Shown: piece after piece, positions 59,475 through 64,000 of the stretch | Position numbering within the stretch: position 1 is the first letter of the stretch | How the letters are laid out: every line of letters starts with the position of its first letter | Source: JASHSH01 sp036490215 | Lineage (GTDB): Bacteria > Pseudomonadota > Alphaproteobacteria > Rhodospirillales > Magnetospirillaceae | Assembly: GCA_036490215.1 (NCBI GenBank) | Contig: DASXEH010000095.1 | Coordinates: forward strand, 186,001 to 250,000 | DNA length: 64,000 nt | Reading direction: 5' to 3' | Translations under genes and position numbers: made by a program | Notes under the pieces: generated by a model | The model's database searches: none | What the model saw: the letters and a program-made list of their open reading frames with translations, nothing else | Told to the model about the DNA's origin: nothing

Positions 59475-60455
59475 TTACTCGGAGTAGATATATTTGGCGA
59501 CGGCCGGGTCGTCGACATTGTCCTTGGTGATGACGGTGTAGCCCGTGCCGATATTCGACGGCACGGAATTGCCGGTCAGATAGGCATAGGCGGTGACCAC
59601 GCCGTAATAGCCGATCTCGGCCGGATGTTGCGCGATGGCGATATCGACCAGCCCGCTTTTGAGCTGTCCGACGATCGATTTCGGCGCGTCGAAAGCGACC
59701 ACTCTCACCTTGCCGGTGGCATTAGAGGATTTCACGCCATTGGCCGCGCCGAGTGCCGAGAACAGGTTGGCGCCGAACACGCCCGCGAGATCGGGATTGC
59801 GCGCGAAGGTGGATTGAAACTGGCTGGCCGCTTTGTTGGCGTCGTCATCGTTGAATTGCGTTTCGAGTACGGTAATGCCGGAATGCTTCTTCATCTCCAG
59901 CTTGAAGCCTTCCTCGCGCTGGTCGGTGGTCGACACGTTCGGCACCGTATTCGAGACATAGACCTTGCCCTTGTCGCCGATCGCCTTGGCCATGGCGCGC
60001 GCGGCGATCTCGCCGCCGAGGATGTTATCGGAGGCGACATAAGAAAGTGGGAAGTCGGCATTGCCTGCGCCGGTCTGGTAGTGGCCATCACCGATGAACG
60101 TGTCGACGGTGATCACTTTGATTCCCGCATCCACCGCCTTCTTCAGCGGACCAATCAACTGCTGCTTGTCGGTCGGCGCAATCAGGATCGCATCGGGATG
60201 GCGCGCGATCACAGCGTCGAGCACAGGCACCTGCAAGGTCACGTTCCATTGCGGCGCGCCCTGGAAGACGAGATTGACACCCAGTGCCTTGGCCGCGGCT
60301 TCCGCGCCCTTGTGCATGGTGATGTAGAACGCGTCGGTGGTCAGGCCCGGAACTAAAGCGATGGTGAGCTTCTTGTCTTCGGCGATGGCCGACGACGACG
60401 AAGCGAACCCCGCCAATACGCTCGCAGCAACAGCCGCGAGAACGAATCTCCGCAT
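59475..60455 (-). CDS. Sugar ABC transporter substrate-binding protein
   Basis: A 326-residue periplasmic protein with signal peptide MRRFVLAAVAASVLAGFASSSSAIA, then KLTIALVPGLTTDAFYITMHKGAEAAAKALG and the type-1 binding fold (VFGANLFSALGAANGVK, VAFDAPKSIVGQL). RbsB-like, closest in type to fructose or ribose binders; the sugar is not predictable. First gene of the transporter operon. Confidence 0.92.
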   Translation of the reverse strand: MRRFVLAAVAASVLAGFASSSSAIAEDKKLTIALVPGLTTDAFYITMHKGAEAAAKALGVNLVFQGAPQWNVTLQVPVLDAVIARHPDAILIAPTDKQQLIGPLKKAVDAGIKVITVDTFIGDGHYQTGAGNADFPLSYVASDNILGGEIAARAMAKAIGDKGKVYVSNTVPNVSTTDQREEGFKLEMKKHSGITVLETQFNDDDANKAASQFQSTFARNPDLAGVFGANLFSALGAANGVKSSNATGKVRVVAFDAPKSIVGQLKSGLVDIAIAQHPAEIGYYGVVTAYAYLTGNSVPSNIGTGYTVITKDNVDDPAVAKYIYSE

Positions 60456-60625
60456 GATTGCTCCTCCCTGTGTCGCGGCCTTTTTGCAGGCCGGTGCGCC
60501 ACCCTATTCAGGCGGCTTATAGCCAGGGATGGTATGGCGTCGCCACGGCGGAGTCGAATCCGCAGCGTCTATGCGGCCTGCATGCGCTGGGTAGCGACCA
60601 GCGACCGGGGCGATTCGGAAAATCG

Positions 60626-60673
60626 CCCCACCGCCATGGCGCGGCGAGGGAGGGCGCCGCGATGGCGGTGGGG
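60626..60673. terminator. Strong hairpin, possible terminator
   Basis: CCCCACCGCCAT (60626-60637) pairs with ATGGCGGTGGGG (60662-60673), with inner CGGCG/CGCCG pairs. It lies 48 bp downstream of the DUF3096 gene and is followed on that strand by CGATTTTCC, a weak T-run. The rest of 60456-60720 shows no gene. Confidence 0.55.
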
Positions 60674-60720
60674 ACGGGGCGCAGGCCGGAAGCAGCCCGC
60701 AGCCAAAACGAAACGGAGCG

Positions 60721-60879
60721 CTAGGCGCTCGTATGGACCACCTGGGTCAACAGCCCGGCCACGCCGATGATGATCAGATACAGCGCGACCACATAATTCA
60801 GGATGCGCGGGAAGACCAAAACCAACAGGCCCGCGATCAAGGCGACGAGCGGTTGCAGCAGAAGCATGTTGACGACCAT
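60721..60879 (-). CDS. DUF3096-type small membrane protein
   Basis: A 52-residue protein (ATG at 60879 with GGAGG 5 nt upstream, stop TAG at 60721). It reads MVVNMLLLQPLVALIAGLLV, then LVFPRILNYVVALYLIIIGV and AGLLTQVVHTSA. Two hydrophobic helices joined by PRILNY match the DUF3096 pattern (PL-ALIAG-LILI-PR-LNYIVAIYLI). Function unknown. It is short, and the opposite strand carries a longer but meaningless frame. Confidence 0.82.
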   Translation of the reverse strand: MVVNMLLLQPLVALIAGLLVLVFPRILNYVVALYLIIIGVAGLLTQVVHTSA

Positions 60880-61114
60880 CACGACCTCCGGTCCGCTTTA
60901 TGCGTTGGATCGATTTGGCCGTTGCTTTAGGGCGCGACTAAGGCGTGTTGGGCCACGGAAATGCCGGGGTTGGGGCACGCCGGAATGTGAACCTGGGCAT
61001 TCCGACGTGAAAAATTAAGGCGCGGTCGAGCCTGCCAAACTTCATCACAAAGAACCTCGTCGCTCATTAGCGGGCGTGCTTTAATTTCGGCAAGTCGTTT
61101 TGGGTGGGGAAATC

Positions 61115-61504
61115 ATGAAGAAGATCGTCGTTGTTCTGTTCGCTGCCATGCTCGCCGCCTGCGCCTATAAGCATCAGCCCATCTACAGCCCCTCCGACAT
61201 GATACCGCCGAATGCTCAGCAGTTGGCGCCAGCGCAAATCGAGGCTGCCATCACCTCGGGTGCCGTGGCTGACGAGTGGAAGGTTCAGCGCGTCGACACC
61301 GGCCATCTCGTGGCGACCCATGAGAAGGACCGGCATTCCGCGACGGTCGATATCTTTTTCGATCAGAAAAGCTGGCGGATTGCCTACAAAGCCAGCAGCG
61401 AACTCGACGCCGATCCGAGCAAAGAGACGATCCATTCCCACTACAATGTCTGGATCCGGAATCTAGAACGCGCCATCGCCGCGCGTCTGAACGAAGCAAA
61501 ATAG
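61115..61504 (+). CDS. Small lipoprotein, unknown function
   Basis: A 129-residue protein from the ATG at 61115 (GTGGGG upstream). The lipobox LAAC at 16-19 follows a hydrophobic stretch (KKIVVVLFAAML), so it should be lipid-anchored. The mature domain has HLVATHEKDRHSATVDIFFDQKSWRIAY and ends HYNVWIRNLERAIAARL, a pattern seen in uncharacterised small lipoproteins. The 215 bp downstream, more AT-rich, probably hold the promoter of the next cluster. Confidence 0.75.
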   Translation: MKKIVVVLFAAMLAACAYKHQPIYSPSDMIPPNAQQLAPAQIEAAITSGAVADEWKVQRVDTGHLVATHEKDRHSATVDIFFDQKSWRIAYKASSELDADPSKETIHSHYNVWIRNLERAIAARLNEAK

Positions 61505-61719
61505 CGACTGGGGATTGGCCTTAACGGACTGGAGTCGTTCGAAGAGACAAAGCCATGTTCACGGTGCATATCCGGATATGTGTTGTGATAAGCAAATCTC
61601 TACAGCCGGTAAGGTACATGCTACTTTAACTTGTCGCGGTACACATGTGCGGGGGCGCAAATCGCGGTGGTTTAAGGGGGGATGAGCTCGCAAAACGGCG
61701 GCGGGTTCGTTTGTAATCT

Positions 61720-62460
61720 ATGGCGACAGTCTCGATGCGTGTGAAAGCCTGGACGGCATGGTTGCCAGACCGCGCAGGTGCTGGTTGGCAGGTCTGGGTG
61801 AATGGCCGCCCCGTGGATACCGCAGCGCACAACAGCACATCCTCTTCCGGTGAGCCGCCCGTTCTGCTGCGGCGGCGGGTCTCCAAACTCGGGCAAGCAG
61901 CACTGCGCGCCGCATGGGAATTGGATGAGTCGGCGACCGCGCGATTGATCTTCGCCAGCCGCCACGGTGAGTTCGGGCGCACCCTGTCGATCTTGGACAG
62001 TCTGGCGCAGGAGGCCGAGGTCTCGCCCGCCGATTTCACGCTTTCCGTGCACCACGCCTTGGCTGGGCTTCTGTCGATCGCCCGCAAGAATCGCCAGGGG
62101 CATACGACCGTCGCCGCGGGAACCGAAAGCTTTTACAGCGGCCTGCTGGAGGCCGCGATGTGCCTCGCCGAGCGGCCTGCCGAACCGGTCGTGCTCGTCT
62201 ATTACGATGAGCCGCTGCCAGACCCTTACAATCATTTCTCCGCACCCGGCGAAGAGACCATCGTTCTGGCGCTGGCCTTGACCAGTGATGAAGGCCGCGA
62301 CGGGTTGCGCATTTCCTATGAAAGCGTGGCCCCCGGCGCCGAAGCCGAGACCAACCCTGGCAACGCGTTTCTGTCCTTCATGACCGGGCCGGCCGCGCGG
62401 ACGACGGTGGTCGGCGAACGCCTGGCGTGGCGCCTGGAGAAGTTCAATGCGGCTGCTTAA
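61720..62460 (+). CDS. Beta-ketoacyl synthase-like protein of an aryl-polyene-type cluster
   Basis: A 246-residue half-size ketosynthase-like protein with VLLRRRVSKLGQAALRAAWEL, FASRHGEFGRTLSILDSLA, SPADFTLSVHHALAGLLSI and ESFYSGLLEAA. The catalytic Cys and His set of true ketosynthases is not evident. This domain opens many aryl polyene and flexirubin gene clusters. It overlaps the acyltransferase by 14 bp. A start at 61735 is also possible. Confidence 0.8.
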   Translation: MATVSMRVKAWTAWLPDRAGAGWQVWVNGRPVDTAAHNSTSSSGEPPVLLRRRVSKLGQAALRAAWELDESATARLIFASRHGEFGRTLSILDSLAQEAEVSPADFTLSVHHALAGLLSIARKNRQGHTTVAAGTESFYSGLLEAAMCLAERPAEPVVLVYYDEPLPDPYNHFSAPGEETIVLALALTSDEGRDGLRISYESVAPGAEAETNPGNAFLSFMTGPAARTTVVGERLAWRLEKFNAAA

Positions 62461-63214
62461 CTACTGGTGGCGGCTCGGCGCGACAGGCATTGCTTTCGCC
62501 TGCATTTTCTTCGGCGGGGGTGTTCTCGCGGTGACGGTATTGCCGATCATCGCGCTCGCATCCGGGCATCGGCGCGACCATGCTCAAGCGGTCATCCGCG
62601 CGCTGTTCCGGATCTATATCAAAGCGCTCCAGGCCTTGGGGCTGATCCGCCTCGAAATCGAAGGGGTCGAGAGGCTGGAGGCGGCCGGTGGTCGGATGAT
62701 CATCGCCAATCATCCGTCACTCTTGGATGTCGTCATGCTGATGGCGCTGATCCCACGCGCCCAATGCATCGTCAAACACGAGCTGTGGGAGCATCGCTTC
62801 CTCGGCCCTGTGATGCGGCGCGCCGGCTATATCCGCAACGATCTCGCTCCCGAAGACATGGTGGCGGCATGCCGTGCTTCGCTGCAGGCCGGTGACAGTC
62901 TTATTATATTTCCCGAAGGAACCCGCAGCCGTTCCAATCACCCGGTGCTTTTCCGGCGCGGTTTCGCCAATCTGGCGACGCTGATGGGGGCGCCGATTCA
63001 GCCCGTGCTTATCACCTGCGATCCGCCGACCCTGATCAAAGGGGAGCCCTGGTGGCACATACCGCCGCGCCGGCCATTGTTCCGCCTGGTTGTGGATGAA
63101 TGTATGAATGTCGATGACTACATGAAGTACCCATATCGCAGCATTGCGGCGCGCCGGCTGGTGAAGTTCTTCGAGAACTATTACGCGGAAAAATTGGCCA
63201 ATGTCAGAGTTTGA
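62447..63214 (+). CDS. Lysophospholipid acyltransferase-like protein (PlsC family)
   Basis: A 255-residue membrane-linked acyltransferase with one or two N-terminal helices (FACIFFGGGVLAVTVLPIIALA), the catalytic NHPSLLD (HX4D) and FPEGTRS. In aryl-polyene clusters an enzyme of this type sits next to the acyl carrier proteins and probably moves the polyene chain to a lipid. Confidence 0.88.
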   Translation: MRLLNYWWRLGATGIAFACIFFGGGVLAVTVLPIIALASGHRRDHAQAVIRALFRIYIKALQALGLIRLEIEGVERLEAAGGRMIIANHPSLLDVVMLMALIPRAQCIVKHELWEHRFLGPVMRRAGYIRNDLAPEDMVAACRASLQAGDSLIIFPEGTRSRSNHPVLFRRGFANLATLMGAPIQPVLITCDPPTLIKGEPWWHIPPRRPLFRLVVDECMNVDDYMKYPYRSIAARRLVKFFENYYAEKLANVRV

Positions 63215-63467
63215 GTTGGAAATCAAAAAGCTCATTGTCGATGCACTGAAGTTGGAAGATGTCGGTGCCGATGACATCGATAGTGACGAAGCTTTGTTCG
63301 GTGAGGGTTTGGGACTCGATTCGATCGACGCCCTGGAATTGGGCGTGGCGATCCGCCAGCGGTATGGCATCAAGATCGAAGCCGTGAATGACGATGTGAA
63401 AGCCAGTTTCGCGAATGTGCGCAGTCTGGCGCGCTTCATCGAGGCGCGACGGGGGATGGCGCAATGA
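63201..63467 (+). CDS. Acyl carrier protein 1
   Basis: An 88-residue carrier protein with the phosphopantetheine site GLDSIDALEL. Acidic helices precede it. It overlaps the acyltransferase by 14 bp and the next carrier by 4 bp. Two consecutive carriers are a hallmark of aryl-polyene-type clusters. Confidence 0.93.
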   Translation: MSEFELEIKKLIVDALKLEDVGADDIDSDEALFGEGLGLDSIDALELGVAIRQRYGIKIEAVNDDVKASFANVRSLARFIEARRGMAQ

Positions 63468-63730
63468 TGTCCCGCGACGAAATTCTCGCCAAGCTGACCG
63501 ACTATCTCGAAGAGATGTTCGAGATTCCGCGCGAAAAGATAATGCCCGAAGCCCACCTCTTCGAGGATCTGGGTTTGGACAGTATCGATGCGGTCGATCT
63601 GACGGTGAAGCTGCAGGACCTCACAGGGCGTCGCATCCATCCTGAACAGTTCAAGGAAATCCGCACCGTTCGCGACATCGTGGGTGCTGTCGAAAAGTTG
63701 TTGGCTGTGAATGAGACCGCCGGTCAGTAA
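63464..63730 (+). CDS. Acyl carrier protein 2
   Basis: An 88-residue carrier protein with the phosphopantetheine site GLDSIDAVDL (FEDLGLDSIDAVDLTVKLQD). The start is ATG at 63464 overlapping the previous stop; a second ATG at 63467 also fits. Confidence 0.93.
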   Translation: MMSRDEILAKLTDYLEEMFEIPREKIMPEAHLFEDLGLDSIDAVDLTVKLQDLTGRRIHPEQFKEIRTVRDIVGAVEKLLAVNETAGQ

Positions 63731-64000
63731 AGGGTGGGTCGCGCTGGCGGCCGTGGGCGGACTCGCCTACCCCTTCCTCGTCTATTTCGGCATTACTGTC
63801 ATTCCACCCGCCGCCTTGCTGCTGGTCGCTCTGATTCTGATCGCGGCGCGCATCGTCAGTTTGAGCCGGCTTGTCGGGTCGCGATGGTGGCTGGCGGCTT
63901 TCGGCGTCGCGGCGCTGGGGCTGATCGGTCTGCTTGCCGCGGCGCCGGCTTTGGCGGTGAAGGCCTATCCGGTGGCGGTCAGTCTTGCCGTGGCTGCCGT
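63711..64000 (+). CDS. Membrane protein, COG4648-like (partial, 3' end off window)
   Basis: Open from ATG at 63711 to the window edge (96 codons). It reads MRPPVSKGWVALAAVGGLAY and then several hydrophobic helices (PFLVYFGITVIPPAALLLVA, LIGLLAAAPALAVKAYPVAV). COG4648 membrane proteins occupy this place, after two carriers, in aryl-polyene-type clusters. It overlaps the second carrier by 20 bp. Confidence 0.72.
   Translation, partial: MRPPVSKGWVALAAVGGLAYPFLVYFGITVIPPAALLLVALILIAARIVSLSRLVGSRWWLAAFGVAALGLIGLLAAAPALAVKAYPVAVSLAVAA

Noticed and set aside
60733..60930. A 65-codon forward frame in the ABC transporter to lipoprotein gap
   Set aside because: Its His/Asp/Gln-rich product is the antisense of the DUF3096-type membrane protein, which has a ribosome-binding site and a recognisable pattern.

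Overview
The window is chromosomal DNA of a high-GC alphaproteobacterium, most likely a free-living, motile Rhodospirillales-like organism. This is inferred from gene content only. The pointers are flaF-flbT (alphaproteobacterial flagellin regulators), the block purM-purN / DUF2066-perM-hdaA / ppk-ppx (familiar from Caulobacter and relatives), an aa3 oxidase cluster ctaC-ctaD-ctaG-ctaE, and MutL carrying the endonuclease motif.

Layout. 1-3255: flagellar regulators, a class C26 amidotransferase-type hydrolase, and the RNA modification genes rluB and rsmD. 3394-16736: mutL, an amidase, a D-cysteine desulfhydrase-like enzyme, a peptidoglycan-binding exported protein, an Nramp-type transporter, an alpha/beta hydrolase, pgi and pmbA, with many palindromic intergenic repeats and duplicated gene tails between them. 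16920-18695: a GAF/HD-GYP phosphodiesterase. 18830-26909: an accessory island with a Type IIL restriction-modification enzyme, a HigBA toxin-antitoxin pair, an RHH-XRE regulator behind five 22-23 bp iterons, and a 2.6 kb IS1595-type transposon carrying a HEPN-like gene and three small genes. 27293-41000: core genes (LysR, trxB, Lrp, purN, purM, DUF2066, perM, hdaA, sixA, an AlkA-like glycosylase, ppk, ppx, an extradiol dioxygenase-like protein). 40865-48826: an amidohydrolase, a Ni/Co permease, a PhyH oxygenase with a divergent AraC regulator, a SET-domain protein with a methyltransferase, AlaX, tRNA-Ala(CGC) and a P-loop kinase. 48901-53167: cytochrome oxidase genes and tRNA-Arg(ACG). 53391-57606: a cupredoxin / EAL phosphodiesterase / outer-membrane barrel operon. 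57603-60455: a sugar ABC transporter. 61720-64000: the start of an aryl-polyene-like type II fatty-acid-synthase cluster that runs off the window.

The most unusual feature is a recurring pattern. Short copies of the 3' ends of local genes (amidase, alpha/beta hydrolase, Nramp, HigA, RHH-XRE) sit in intergenic DNA, in several cases 10-30 bp from a palindromic repeat that also lies directly behind intact genes. The hydrolase tail plus repeat exists as a degenerate tandem array of four units. Second in interest is the accessory island, with its cargo-bearing transposon and iteron-controlled regulator. All identities rest on reading the protein sequences and motifs; no database search was possible.
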